From Nitrospirales bacterium (lineage in GTDB: Bacteria; Nitrospirota; Nitrospiria; Nitrospirales; UBA8639): a stretch of DNA of 64,000 nucleotides. Location: positions 36,597 through 100,596 of the forward strand of contig BQIV01000014.1 in NCBI GenBank assembly GCA_021604005.1, given 5' to 3'. Below the pieces are notes generated by a model that was not told the origin of the DNA, did no database searches, and saw nothing but the letters and a program-made list of their open reading frames with translations. The position numbers and the translations under genes are program-made. Positions 25,061 through 34,017 of this stretch are shown here, one piece after another (position 1 is the first letter of the stretch; the number at the start of each line of letters is the position of its first letter).

Positions 25061-26126
25061 ATTCTCGAAGCTGTGCCGCCACGGATGCGGCCCCCAGCAG
25101 AGCCGCCTGTGGGTTGAGAATAACCTGAACAGGAATCTTCGATAACAACCGTTTATACCGCCCCTTAGCGAGAAACGCTTTCATAAATCCTCCCTCACTC
25201 AGTAACGGAAGTATTTTGGGCGCAATTCCACCCCCCAAGTACACTCCTCCATACGACAACGTGTTCAATGCCATATTGGATGCTTCTGCGCCATAAATGG
25301 AGATAAAAAGATTCATTGCTTCAACGCAAATTTCCGGCTTTCCTGCCAAAGCCGCATCCGTAATCAGCGTCGATGGGTCGCCGGTGGGTAACGACTCGGC
25401 AAACCAGGTAGGCTCATTTTTATTGGTGTCACGCAGAAACTGATAGAGGGTATGTAAGCCAGGCCCGGACAAGACTCGTTCATAACTGACATGCAGGTAA
25501 CTACTCCGAAGGTAACGAAGCAATTCGATTTCTCGATCACTATTCGGGGCAAAATCCGCATGTCCCCCTTCGGAGGGACACACATGATAGCGGGTTCCAT
25601 CCCAGAATAATGTGGCTTCTCCCAACCCTGTCCCCGCTGCAAGCAGCGTCCGCGTCCCGGAACTTTTTGCAGGAACCGAGGGCGTCAAGGATTCCATTTC
25701 ATCAGGCCGTAAAACGAGAAGACCGGAAGCCGTCGCTTCGAGATCGTTGACAAGGCGAACACCGTTCACGCCAAGAAAGTCGGCTAACGTTTCGCCTTTG
25801 ATAACCCAGGGCAAATTGGTAGCCTTACAGGTATTATTGATGACAGGGCCTGGGACACCAAAACACGCCGCCGTCAACGAGGCTCGAATTTCTTCTGAAG
25901 ACAATCGAGGAGGACCGGGTGATGCATCCGAGGTTTCATCGTCTTCATCAGCGTCTGACGACGGCGCACCATCCTCTTCTTCGAGAAATTCGGTGATGAT
26001 CGCTTCTAGCGATTCATAATCCTGACTCCAAAACGAGTCTTCACGAATGGGTTCAACCCGGGAATCGTGCCAATCAAAAATCGCCAACAGGGTTTTCGTG
26101 CCCCCAATGTCTCCGGCAAGTATCAT
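25044..26126 (-). CDS. glk: Glucokinase
   Basis: 360 residues. ATP-binding DIGGTKT at 6-12, AACFGVPGPV, LVNDLEATASGL, AAGTGLGEATLF and SEGGHADFAP are the bacterial Glk motifs, with GGVYLGGGIAPKIL near the C-terminus. It phosphorylates glucose with ATP in the cytosol. About 25 extra residues, mostly acidic and Ser/Pro (EEEDGAPSSDADEDDETSD), sit at about 49-75, so the protein is longer than the usual 320. The stop codon lies inside a short-word tract. Confidence 0.92.
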   Translation of the reverse strand: MILAGDIGGTKTLLAIFDWHDSRVEPIREDSFWSQDYESLEAIITEFLEEEDGAPSSDADEDDETSDASPGPPRLSSEEIRASLTAACFGVPGPVINNTCKATNLPWVIKGETLADFLGVNGVRLVNDLEATASGLLVLRPDEMESLTPSVPAKSSGTRTLLAAGTGLGEATLFWDGTRYHVCPSEGGHADFAPNSDREIELLRYLRSSYLHVSYERVLSGPGLHTLYQFLRDTNKNEPTWFAESLPTGDPSTLITDAALAGKPEICVEAMNLFISIYGAEASNMALNTLSYGGVYLGGGIAPKILPLLSEGGFMKAFLAKGRYKRLLSKIPVQVILNPQAALLGAASVAAQLRESSQAQ

Positions 26127-26245
26127 GAATGACCCTCGACAACTAACGCTTCAATCAGAAAGAATGGCCCCCAAATTTGTCAATGTACATACAAAAGGAG
26201 AGTACCACCATAGCGGATACCTAGGCAGAGGCGCAAGAATCACCC

Positions 26246-26335
26246 GTTGTTCGTCGCTTGTATCTTGGGGAACGTATCTCGTTTCAAAGCAACTAGAACA
26301 CTCTTCCCACGCTTCACGAATGACGAGCAACGTTT
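26246..26335. repeat. Short-word tract at the MEKHLA gene's 3' end
   Basis: TTGTTCGTCGCTTGTATC, AACGTATCTCGTTTC, CACGCTTCACGAATGACGAG words. It runs up to and into the last codons of the MEKHLA gene (NVARHS plus stop). Confidence 0.85.
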
Positions 26336-26832
26336 AAATATGACCATTGTGAAAATGTTGCCGCTTGTCCATGCTTGATACCCTGCGCATCCACGACATT
26401 CCACACAATGGCTTCCTCTACCAAAAACCGTTTTCCTGTCTTTGAAATCCGCACTCCCCGGTAATCATCGATGTAACCGTGAGATTCTGCTCGTCGCAGC
26501 ATGTCTGCCCGTTCGGCCCGGTTGATTGGTTCCGCGGTCAATCGAGATGGGGTTTGTACAAGCTGCTCCCAGTCCATCTCCCAGAGTGCCAGAGCCGCAC
26601 AATTACCATAGTTCAAAATGGGATCATCTTCTAGTCCATGAGAGACCACTACCATCGAACTCTTCGACAATCGTACAGCCTGTTCCAGAAACGTCCCTGT
26701 ACGATCGATCAATTCTTTGGCCAGCCAATGTCGATAACTGTCTAAGAGGAGTTGAGACCATTGGACCACGTGCGGCTGTTGCCAATGCGCTCCTTCGTCC
26801 CATTCTAGAGAACCCTGTGAATTATCGATCAT
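26314..26832 (-). CDS. MEKHLA-domain (PAS-like) protein
   Basis: 172 residues matching the stand-alone MEKHLA family (PF08670): LLLDSYRHWLAKEL, VVSHGLEDDPILNYGN, ALWEMDWEQLVQTPSRLTAEP, RISKTGKRFLVEEAIVWNV. The domain is related to PAS and may bind a small ligand; its function in bacteria is unknown. The terminal residues NVARHS and the stop are translated from a short-word tract, so the original C-terminus has been altered or extended. Confidence 0.88.
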   Translation of the reverse strand: MIDNSQGSLEWDEGAHWQQPHVVQWSQLLLDSYRHWLAKELIDRTGTFLEQAVRLSKSSMVVVSHGLEDDPILNYGNCAALALWEMDWEQLVQTPSRLTAEPINRAERADMLRRAESHGYIDDYRGVRISKTGKRFLVEEAIVWNVVDAQGIKHGQAATFSQWSYLNVARHS

Positions 26833-27030
26833 TTCAACCCATTATATTCGTTTAACCCATCACTCGCTAAGCTCACGTTCGCTTAAGAGAGGGCCACAGA
26901 AAGAATTCAGAACGCTCCTGACGCACATTCATTGCCAATCACCATACAATATTTTATGCTGAAGAGAGAAGAACGTGCGAAGAATTCCTCTATTCTTGAA
27001 TAGAGGTGCCCTAGAAAGAGAGGTGGTAGC

Positions 27031-27594
27031 ATGCCGACGACACCAAGCAGTCTCAAATTCACGTATGAGGACTACCTGGGCTTCCCGGAAGATGGGAACC
27101 GTCATGAACTCATCGATGGAGAACACTACGTGACACCAGCTCCACTGACCAAACACCAACGAATTTCCTCAAATCTCCTCGCTCATATTCATCATCACTG
27201 CCAACATAACAATGCAGGGCTCGTACTGGCCGCTCCGACAGATGTGGTGTTTTCAGAGGCAGACGTCGTACAACCCGATTTGGTATTCATCGCCAAAGCC
27301 CGACAACACATCGTCACACGGGAAAATATCCAAGGGGCTCCGGACTTCATTGTCGAGATTCTCTCCGATTCGACCAGGCGACGTGATGAGCGGACGAAAC
27401 GAACGTTATATGAACGACATCAAGTTATGGAATATTGGATCATTGATCCGGAACTTGAGACCGTAAAAATCTTTCGTCTAAAAGAGAGTCGTTATATGTT
27501 GGCCGGAGAAACTACCTCCGAACAACCTAAGACAATCCTCTCAACTCCCATCCTTCCGAGATTTTCCATCACTCTTTCAGACGTTTTTTCGTAA
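27031..27594 (+). CDS. Uma2-family (DUF820) putative endonuclease
   Basis: 187 residues. The restriction-endonuclease-like core is visible: FTYEDYLGFPEDGNRHELIDGEHY at the N-terminus, VVQPDLVFI (Asp), and APDFIVEILSDSTRRRDERTKRTLYERHQVMEYWIID with the E-x-K-like pair. Proteins of this family are common in multiple copies in Cyanobacteria, Chloroflexi and Nitrospirota and are often mobile; their physiological substrate is unknown. GAGGTGG precedes the ATG. Confidence 0.9.
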   Translation: MPTTPSSLKFTYEDYLGFPEDGNRHELIDGEHYVTPAPLTKHQRISSNLLAHIHHHCQHNNAGLVLAAPTDVVFSEADVVQPDLVFIAKARQHIVTRENIQGAPDFIVEILSDSTRRRDERTKRTLYERHQVMEYWIIDPELETVKIFRLKESRYMLAGETTSEQPKTILSTPILPRFSITLSDVFS

Positions 27595-27748
27595 ATAGAG
27601 CAAATCCCATTCATAAAAAATTACCCATACAATACTTTCTATATTTTCAGAAAAATTTTCATTCATCTTAATGATGCCTACCATGTGAAAATGAGACAGG
27701 CAAGTCCTGACTCACCAAAATCTTTCAAAGTTTCCATGTGTCATTCGA

Positions 27749-28264
27749 TCAACGACACAAGTCCGGAAGAAGGGAATACATACATTCGACGATTTGGTCA
27801 GGGGAGGCATGATCGGTGGGAATGATATGGTCGGCGGCAGCTTGGTATTTGGGCGTTCGGTTGGTCAAGATTTCTTCGATTTCTTCAACAAACGTTTTGG
27901 TTCCCGACAAAGAAGGGCGCTGAGTATCCCCACCGATCCGGGACGCGATGGTTGGGATTTCAGCCGTCAGCCAAAAGGTCACACTATTCGTCTTGAGAGC
28001 AGCAACGTTTTCCTCTCTCAAGATCGCTCCTCCACCCGTATCAATCACGAGATGATCCTGGGAACCAAATGCCTTGCACACAGTTGTTTCTAATTGCCGA
28101 AAATGATCCCACCCAAACTTTTCAACGATTTCAGGAATCGGTAACTTGGCCCGTGCAATCACTTCAGCATCCGTTGAGACAACGGTTCGGCATAATTTTT
28201 CTCCAAGTAATGTGGCCACGGTGCTCTTCCCCGTCCCTCTGTATCCAATGAGTACGATGTTCAT
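27749..28264 (-). CDS. aroK: Shikimate kinase
   Basis: 171 residues. Walker A GYRGTGKST (7-15), shikimate-binding DAEVIARAKLPIPEIVEKFGWDHFRQLE and IDTGGGAILR are typical. It phosphorylates shikimate at the 3-OH with ATP in aromatic amino acid synthesis. Its ATG overlaps the stop codon of aroE by four bases (ATGA), so the two are translationally coupled. Confidence 0.94.
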   Translation of the reverse strand: MNIVLIGYRGTGKSTVATLLGEKLCRTVVSTDAEVIARAKLPIPEIVEKFGWDHFRQLETTVCKAFGSQDHLVIDTGGGAILREENVAALKTNSVTFWLTAEIPTIASRIGGDTQRPSLSGTKTFVEEIEEILTNRTPKYQAAADHIIPTDHASPDQIVECMYSLLPDLCR

Positions 28265-29118
28265 CGAAAATGTTCCTCAAGAATCGCTCGCATGACATCG
28301 ACTGGCGCAGACTCTCCTGTCCATCGCTCAAATTGCCCCACCGCTTGATTCACAAACATCTCAACACCACGAATCGTCCGGCACCCTGCCTCGCGAGCTT
28401 CGCGCAGGAGTTGCGTTTCCAGCGGATTATAGACAATGTCCATAACGGTCAGGTCTGGCTTCCACAGAGACTTCTCAACACAACTCGTGTCGACATGTGG
28501 ATGCATGCCGATGGGCGTACAATGAATCAGTACGTGAGAATCAGCAATACCTGATGCAAGCGATTCCTGATTGACAGGAGCCTCCGAAACGGAAACAGCC
28601 GTTCGTTCTCGCAGATCCTTGACCAAGGAAGCCCGTTCCCTCTCATCAATTCCCAGGATCGTGAGGTGCTCAATTTCTCCTTCAACCACCAGGCCAAAGG
28701 CAATGGCCCGAGCAGCCCCTCCTGATCCAAGCAGCAAGATTCTCTGTCCTGTGAGCTGAGCCCCACCCAGACGAAGTGCCTGTAGTGCCCCTGTTGCATC
28801 AGTGTTATATCCAGTCAGTGTGTCCTGATTCTTGATGATCGTATTGACTGATCCGATATGACGCGCCGTTGCGTCTATCTCGTCCAGGTATGGCATCACT
28901 GCGACTTTATGCGGAATGGTGACACTAAACCCCCGCAGATTCCCTAACGCGCGAATGCCGCGAATCGCGCCTTCAACATCATCCACCACCGGCAACGCCA
29001 AATAGACAAAATTAAGGCCGAGATGGCGAAAGGCGGCATTGTGGATGGCCGGAGATAATGAATGATGCACGGGATTGCCCAGCACACCACACAATTGCGT
29101 TTTCGTCGTAATCGTCAT
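28261..29118 (-). CDS. aroE: Shikimate dehydrogenase (NADP+)
   Basis: 285 residues from ATG 29118, chosen because GGAG lies eight bases before it; the frame is open 13 codons further upstream. Shikimate-binding NPVHHSLSPAIHNAAF and SVTIPHK (catalytic Lys), cofactor loop LLGSGGAARAIAFGL, and C-terminal EMFVNQAVGQFERWTG are all present. Reduces 3-dehydroshikimate to shikimate. Upstream partner of aroK in a two-gene operon. Confidence 0.94.
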   Translation of the reverse strand: MTITTKTQLCGVLGNPVHHSLSPAIHNAAFRHLGLNFVYLALPVVDDVEGAIRGIRALGNLRGFSVTIPHKVAVMPYLDEIDATARHIGSVNTIIKNQDTLTGYNTDATGALQALRLGGAQLTGQRILLLGSGGAARAIAFGLVVEGEIEHLTILGIDERERASLVKDLRERTAVSVSEAPVNQESLASGIADSHVLIHCTPIGMHPHVDTSCVEKSLWKPDLTVMDIVYNPLETQLLREAREAGCRTIRGVEMFVNQAVGQFERWTGESAPVDVMRAILEEHFR

Positions 29119-29388
29119 TGCCATTTCTCCAATTTCACATATTTCTTCGACATCCACGTAGCCAACTCCAAGAACGTCCGTTGCGTGAGACGCTGCCCGG
29201 CGCTGAAGCTGTATGTTCCTATTTAGAACGTATGTGGATTCGCTCTTCTCTTACATACACGAGGTAGGAGTTATCACATACTCATGAGGAAAAACTCAAC
29301 TTATGAAGATCGAAAAAATAGCAAGAAATGCATACCGTCGAGATATGCAATGCAAAAAGACGACCACGAGGCGGGAGCATAATAAAAA

Positions 29389-29416
29389 ACCGGGGAGAAG
29401 CGATGCTCTCCCCGGT
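29389..29416 (-). terminator. Intrinsic terminator after the basic micro-peptide gene
   Basis: Perfect 10-base stem ACCGGGGAGA / TCTCCCCGGT with an eight-base loop, followed on the minus strand by a run of T (GTTTTTTATT), 27 bases past the micro-peptide stop codon. Confidence 0.9.
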
Positions 29417-29443
29417 AAGGTTATGAAGAATTGACCTCTCGAC

Positions 29444-29530
29444 TTATCGAGATGTCTTTTTGCGAGTCGAAGCTTTCTTCGCACGCACAGCGGCTTTCTT
29501 GACTGGCTTTTTCTTGACGACTTTGGCCAT
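29444..29530 (-). CDS. Lysine-rich micro-protein (28 aa)
   Basis: ATG 29530 preceded by AAGGGGGTGAGC, a very strong ribosome site. The peptide, MAKVVKKKPVKKAAVRAKK plus nine more residues ending KKTSR, is about half Lys/Arg with Ala/Val, like a fragment of a histone H1 tail. A textbook terminator follows, giving a compact one-gene unit. A similar unit occurs at 63461-63544. It may bind DNA or RNA; function unknown. Its length alone would make it doubtful, but the ribosome site, composition and terminator together support it. Confidence 0.72.
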   Translation of the reverse strand: MAKVVKKKPVKKAAVRAKKASTRKKTSR

Positions 29531-29818
29531 GAGCTCACCCCCTTTCCTTAAAAAAATCTTATCGGAAGTTATCGGATTACCTTGATGATTCCTAAAGTCT
29601 TTTTTCTAGGAAGAGACTGGGACTCACCTGGTCATCGAGAAGAGGGTAGGCGTGTGCAACTTATACAAGCCGGAACTCACTATCCAAATGTGCTTTCCCG
29701 GCATGCAAGACACAAACGCCAGGGGAAAGAAACACTGCGCCTTACACGCAGAACACCTCACACGTCGATTGGAATGGTTCTGGTAGAAAAAGGGCTGGGA
29801 TTAAAATGGAGACGACGG

Positions 29819-31201
29819 CTAGAAGTTTACCCGTAACGTCAGCGCACCAACATGAACAGTGCTATCCCACTCACCATTGAGGACGGCACCGTTGTTGCTA
29901 TTGCTGACTCCACGGGTCTGACGCAACAAGACCTGATAAGCAAGATCCACACCAATGGCCTTGTTCCCGAAATGGTCGCACCGCAACAGACCTAGCAAAT
30001 ATCCTCCCGTCTTGCACAAGAACCCAATGCCTACCGAAGGCGCACTATACGCAGAGTCCGGAACACCCGGTTCGAATGTCGAGCTGGGAATAGGGCTTTC
30101 CGAATACACATACCCGGCTCGTACGGTCGTTTCCCAATCAGGGAGCCAGCGAGGTTGAAGCCACCGGTATTCGGTGCCAATCATCAACACGAATGCATCA
30201 TTATAGTTGCGAGGAAATGGCACGGACGCGCCGTTTGAGAGGTTTAAGTTGAGATCGTTAAAATCTCGCCAATCCTCATAGTCCACATCAATTTCAATTT
30301 TCCATTCACGGAATTGATCACGCATGGGCCACACAGCAATCGCCCCCGTGAAGACATTGGGAAGCTCGATCGTCGTTCTGGTATCAGCGATCAACCCTCC
30401 GTTCGCGAGAAATTGTCCTTTCAAATTCAAATCAGCTCCACTATGGAACACAAAAGCCACATTCAGCAAGGGTTTTCCGTCATCGTTTCGGAACGGCGTC
30501 CACAGAACACTAGCATTGAACCCGAGAGCCGTATCTTTCCCATTCGCTTCAAGTGAAGTCCCGGCAGGCAGACCGAACGCATTGCCTGCAGCAGCTGTTT
30601 GTTTGAATTCACCCTGTCCTTCCCCGATAAAACTTGCAAACGTGTAAATGTCCAGCCCGCCCCCAACCGCGATATACTCATTGAGTTTCCACGCCACCGT
30701 AGGCTTAATATCGATGAGCGGCAACTCGACATTGGAGGCAACCAGGGCCAGCTGACTCGAGTCCGGATAATCGACGCTGATCCCAAATGGGTTCGTCAAC
30801 CCGATCCCCACACTCCAACCCTTGAATAATTCGCTACCAAGATCGCCAAGATTAGCTGTAAAATACAAATGGGTTGGGGGCGGATACGCCACCGTTCCAC
30901 CAAAATCACCCTTCATCTTTGTCCCGTTCGCACCCTTGTACGTGACGTTGGCCCCGACCATCAACGCCCCGCCTGAAAACTGAACCCCGCGCAATTGCGT
31001 GATACCCGCAGGGTTAAAGTGTATCGCCGATGGGTCATTGGCTTGAGCGGCAAAAGCCGTCCCCTGTCCAGTTGCCGCTGCGCTTTGATCCAACACGCGA
31101 AACGCCGCTCCCTCGGCAATCTCTAGAGAAGCCGACACAACAACAAGCACAACCCAAAGCTGAACAACAAGCGTACGCGAGAGAGATGTGAGGAATTGCA
31201 A
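29819..31201 (-). CDS. FadL/TodX-type outer-membrane transport protein (OMPP1 family)
   Basis: About 461 residues from TTG 31201 (preceded by AAGGGGG and giving a clean signal peptide LVVQLWVVLVVVSASLEIAEGAA); the frame opens 28 codons upstream. The mature N-terminus AAFRVLDQSAAATGQGTAFAAQANDPSAIHFNPAGITQL is the FadL hatch signature, followed by a beta-barrel ending in aromatic Phe (ALTLRVNF). It would carry hydrophobic compounds across the outer membrane. Confidence 0.92.
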   Translation of the reverse strand: MQFLTSLSRTLVVQLWVVLVVVSASLEIAEGAAFRVLDQSAAATGQGTAFAAQANDPSAIHFNPAGITQLRGVQFSGGALMVGANVTYKGANGTKMKGDFGGTVAYPPPTHLYFTANLGDLGSELFKGWSVGIGLTNPFGISVDYPDSSQLALVASNVELPLIDIKPTVAWKLNEYIAVGGGLDIYTFASFIGEGQGEFKQTAAAGNAFGLPAGTSLEANGKDTALGFNASVLWTPFRNDDGKPLLNVAFVFHSGADLNLKGQFLANGGLIADTRTTIELPNVFTGAIAVWPMRDQFREWKIEIDVDYEDWRDFNDLNLNLSNGASVPFPRNYNDAFVLMIGTEYRWLQPRWLPDWETTVRAGYVYSESPIPSSTFEPGVPDSAYSAPSVGIGFLCKTGGYLLGLLRCDHFGNKAIGVDLAYQVLLRQTRGVSNSNNGAVLNGEWDSTVHVGALTLRVNF

Positions 31202-31432
31202 AGATACCCCCTTGCTGCAGGTGGACCAGGCCTCTATTGTAGAAAGCGAGGCGCAAGTGTACGAGAAATATCCTCGTGATAGCAATATCGTGTGAATGTA
31301 CGGAGTCTCATGACCGAACAGTTCACACGGCTATCGTGCGTGCCATTGCACATGATACTGTCAGCAGGATTTTCTTGTTGGAATCTGTAAAACCAGTTAC
31401 AATTTAGCATCGCTGTTTGAACAGAGAACCTC

Positions 31433-31831
31433 GTGAATATCACAAAATTACTCCATACGCGAATGCGCGTCAGCAACATGGAACAGACGATTGCCTTTTA
31501 TCGAGACCTTTTGGGACTCGAGGTCGTTGAACAAAAGGTGTCGCCTCGCGGCTCACATCTTGCGTTTCTCGCCACACCGCACAGCGAAGAGCTGATTGAA
31601 TTATGCAGTTTCCCTGCGAGCGGTCAGGTGACCGTCCAAGAGGACCTCGTCCACCTCGCGTTTCAAGTCGACAATCTTGACGAGACCATCAAAGAACTCC
31701 AGGACAAACAGGTCCCCATCACCGATGGCCCCACCACATCGTCATCGGGAAGCCGTTTTATTTTTATCGATGCCCCTGATGGATACGAAATTGAATTGAT
31801 TGAACGCCCACCCGGTGTTGCAATCGTCTAG
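31433..31831 (+). CDS. gloA: Glyoxalase I / VOC-family lyase
   Basis: 132 residues from GTG 31433. The four metal ligands of glyoxalase I are in place: His8 (LLHTRMRV), Glu56 (EELIELCS), His74 (LVHLAFQV) and Glu121 or 119 (GYEIELIE). FYRDLLGLEVV is the first VOC repeat. It would convert the hemithioacetal of methylglyoxal and glutathione (or another thiol). It lies 23 bases upstream of uvrC, likely co-transcribed. Confidence 0.9.
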   Translation: MNITKLLHTRMRVSNMEQTIAFYRDLLGLEVVEQKVSPRGSHLAFLATPHSEELIELCSFPASGQVTVQEDLVHLAFQVDNLDETIKELQDKQVPITDGPTTSSSGSRFIFIDAPDGYEIELIERPPGVAIV

Positions 31832-31854
31832 CGAAACCGTTCCATTGGTATTAC

Positions 31855-33603
31855 ATGAACAATACCTTACACTCCAGCCCAAAGCAATCAGACACGCCAA
31901 CCGATCTTACACTCAAACTCCGCAACCTCCCCCATCAGCCTGGGGTGTACCTCTTTAAAAACGCGCACGGGGATATCCTGTACATAGGTAAAGCGGCCGT
32001 CTTATCGGACCGTATCCGTTCGTACTTCCAGAAGGGAGCTGATCTCACTCCCAAAACACTTGTGCTCACCTCACGCATTCATGATCTGGAAACCATCGTC
32101 ACACAATCGGCATTAGAGGCCTTGCTCCTCGAAAGCAACCTCATCAAACGCCACCGCCCACCATTTAACGTGGTGCTGCGGGACGACAAACAATACCCCT
32201 ACCTGCGCCTACCCATCAAAGAGGACTTTCCTCGTCTCTCGATTGTACGAAAGGTCAAAAAGGACGACGCGTTGTACTTTGGCCCATATGTGCCGACAGG
32301 AGCCATGCGAGAAACCATTAAAATCATTCGAAAAGTCTTTCCACTCGCCACATGTACCATTGACATTGACGGGACGGCAGACCGGGCCTGCTTAGAATTT
32401 GAAATCAAACGGTGCATGGCCCCCTGCACAGGCAATCAAAGCAAACACGACTACCACCGTATCGTCAAACAGGTCCGGATGTTTCTGGAAGGGCGAGATC
32501 GGGAACTGGTCGATGCACTCCGCAAGGACATGCATGCGGCAGCCGACCGTGAAGAATTTGAAGAAGCCGCTCGCTTACGTGATCGCATCACCAACGTTGA
32601 AAAGACCTTGCAAAAACAACGTATTACGCAAATCGACACCATTGACCAAGATGTCCTAGGCCTCGCCCGATCCGGCTCATCCGTAGACCTGCAAATACTC
32701 TTTGTCCGTGGTGGCCTCTTGATTGGCCGAAAAGATTTCTACTGGAATGACGTAAAGGATATTCCTGACCATGAACTGATCCGGTCGACCATTGAACAAT
32801 TTTATAATAAAGACCTGTTGCCTCCGAAGGAATTATTATTATCAACCGATGTGCCTGATAAAGAACTGCTCACGCTCTGGCTCAGTGAAAAAAAGGGCCA
32901 AAAAGTCAGGATTCTTGTCCCTGAACGTGGCGGAAAATCTCACCTACTACGGTTGGCTCACGACAATGCAGCCGTAGCCCTCGAGCATCATCTGCAGAAA
33001 CATCACCGGGAGCGAGAGGCACGCAGCGCCTTACAACAACTCCTGCACTTACCGCAGCCACCCACTCGCATCGAAGGGTTTGATATTTCCAACACGATGG
33101 GCTCGCAATCCGTGGCATCCATGGTGGTTTGGGAAAATGGACACATGAAAAAGTCCGATTACCGGAAGTTTAAAATTACAACGGTTGAAGGAGCCAACGA
33201 TTTTGCCAGTATGGAGGAAATCATGTTTCGACGGTATGGCGGCACATTAGCAACAGATAAACGGAAAGCCCTGCCGTTTCCGGATGTCATACTCATTGAT
33301 GGGGGCCTCGGACAATTAGGAGCGGCAATCAATGCCATCAACACACTTGATGTCCCTCCAATGTCGCTATTCGGGTTAGCCAAAGCAAAGGGCGAAAAAG
33401 AAGAGCGGATCTTTCTTCCTGGCCAACACACGCCCATCGTCCTGTCACCACAGTCACACGTCAGTCAACTTGTTCAGCTTATTCGAGATGAAGCGCACCG
33501 TTTTGCCCTCCGCTACCATCGTCGGCTCCGCAGCAAAGCCGTGATACCCATTCAACCGGGACGACGGCCAACACACCGCCAACAACGCACACGGCCATCA
33601 TGA
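31855..33603 (+). CDS. uvrC: Excinuclease ABC subunit C, lacking the HhH tail
   Basis: 582 residues. GIY-YIG nuclease (PGVYLFKNAHGDILYIGKAA, about 28-105), UVR motif (DREEFEEAARLRDRI, about 228-242) and the RNase H-like C-terminal nuclease (EGFDISNTMGSQSVASMVVWENG; LIDGGLGQLGAA; DEAHRFALRYHRRLRSKA) are complete. It makes the dual incisions in nucleotide excision repair. After HRRLRSKA, where the helix-hairpin-helix domain normally follows (a DE-IPGIG type sequence), only 20 residues rich in Arg/Pro/Gln (IQPGRRPTHRQQRTRPS) remain. Confidence 0.94.
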   Translation: MNNTLHSSPKQSDTPTDLTLKLRNLPHQPGVYLFKNAHGDILYIGKAAVLSDRIRSYFQKGADLTPKTLVLTSRIHDLETIVTQSALEALLLESNLIKRHRPPFNVVLRDDKQYPYLRLPIKEDFPRLSIVRKVKKDDALYFGPYVPTGAMRETIKIIRKVFPLATCTIDIDGTADRACLEFEIKRCMAPCTGNQSKHDYHRIVKQVRMFLEGRDRELVDALRKDMHAAADREEFEEAARLRDRITNVEKTLQKQRITQIDTIDQDVLGLARSGSSVDLQILFVRGGLLIGRKDFYWNDVKDIPDHELIRSTIEQFYNKDLLPPKELLLSTDVPDKELLTLWLSEKKGQKVRILVPERGGKSHLLRLAHDNAAVALEHHLQKHHREREARSALQQLLHLPQPPTRIEGFDISNTMGSQSVASMVVWENGHMKKSDYRKFKITTVEGANDFASMEEIMFRRYGGTLATDKRKALPFPDVILIDGGLGQLGAAINAINTLDVPPMSLFGLAKAKGEKEERIFLPGQHTPIVLSPQSHVSQLVQLIRDEAHRFALRYHRRLRSKAVIPIQPGRRPTHRQQRTRPS

Positions 33604-33657
33604 ACACCACACATCGTTCATCATCGAAGCGCATGCCGAAAGGACGTCATTGACGAT

Positions 33658-33975
33658 ATGAACAATACCCGCACGATGTTGACGTGGCTCGTCAGCGTAT
33701 TTGTCGCCATGCTGGCCTTATCACTGGTCAGTCAACTCGTTGACGAAGCCGGCCCTCCGATTGTCTTAGATCCCGAACACAAACTGGAAATCCCTCCACC
33801 ACCTCAATCCATGTACAAACTCGGAAAGGAAGCCATAGGGCAAACGTTGTCAAAAGATCAGCCCCCCATCCAAACACCGACTCAGGAACAGGACTCGGAT
33901 CTCACACCTTCATCAAACAAACACCAACACACATCAAGCGATACTGAAACACCGCACGTGCCCAGAGAACACTGA
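33658..33975 (+). CDS. Hypothetical membrane-anchored protein
   Basis: 105 residues. One N-terminal hydrophobic segment (LTWLVSVFVAMLALSLVSQL, about 8-27), a Pro-rich stretch (EIPPPPQS) and a polar disordered C-terminus (SSNKHQHTSSDTET). No recognised domain. Short spacing places it between uvrC and the first hybrid kinase on the same strand. Confidence 0.65.
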   Translation: MNNTRTMLTWLVSVFVAMLALSLVSQLVDEAGPPIVLDPEHKLEIPPPPQSMYKLGKEAIGQTLSKDQPPIQTPTQEQDSDLTPSSNKHQHTSSDTETPHVPREH

Positions 33976-34017
33976 ACGCCAGGGTCTCTCCATACCTCCC
34001 CATCCACAGACAACCCG

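Noticed and set aside
29582..29836. 84-codon plus-strand frame before the FadL gene's end
   Set aside because: No recognised domain, composition rich in Arg/His unlike neighbours, and it overlaps the end of the FadL gene; likely chance.
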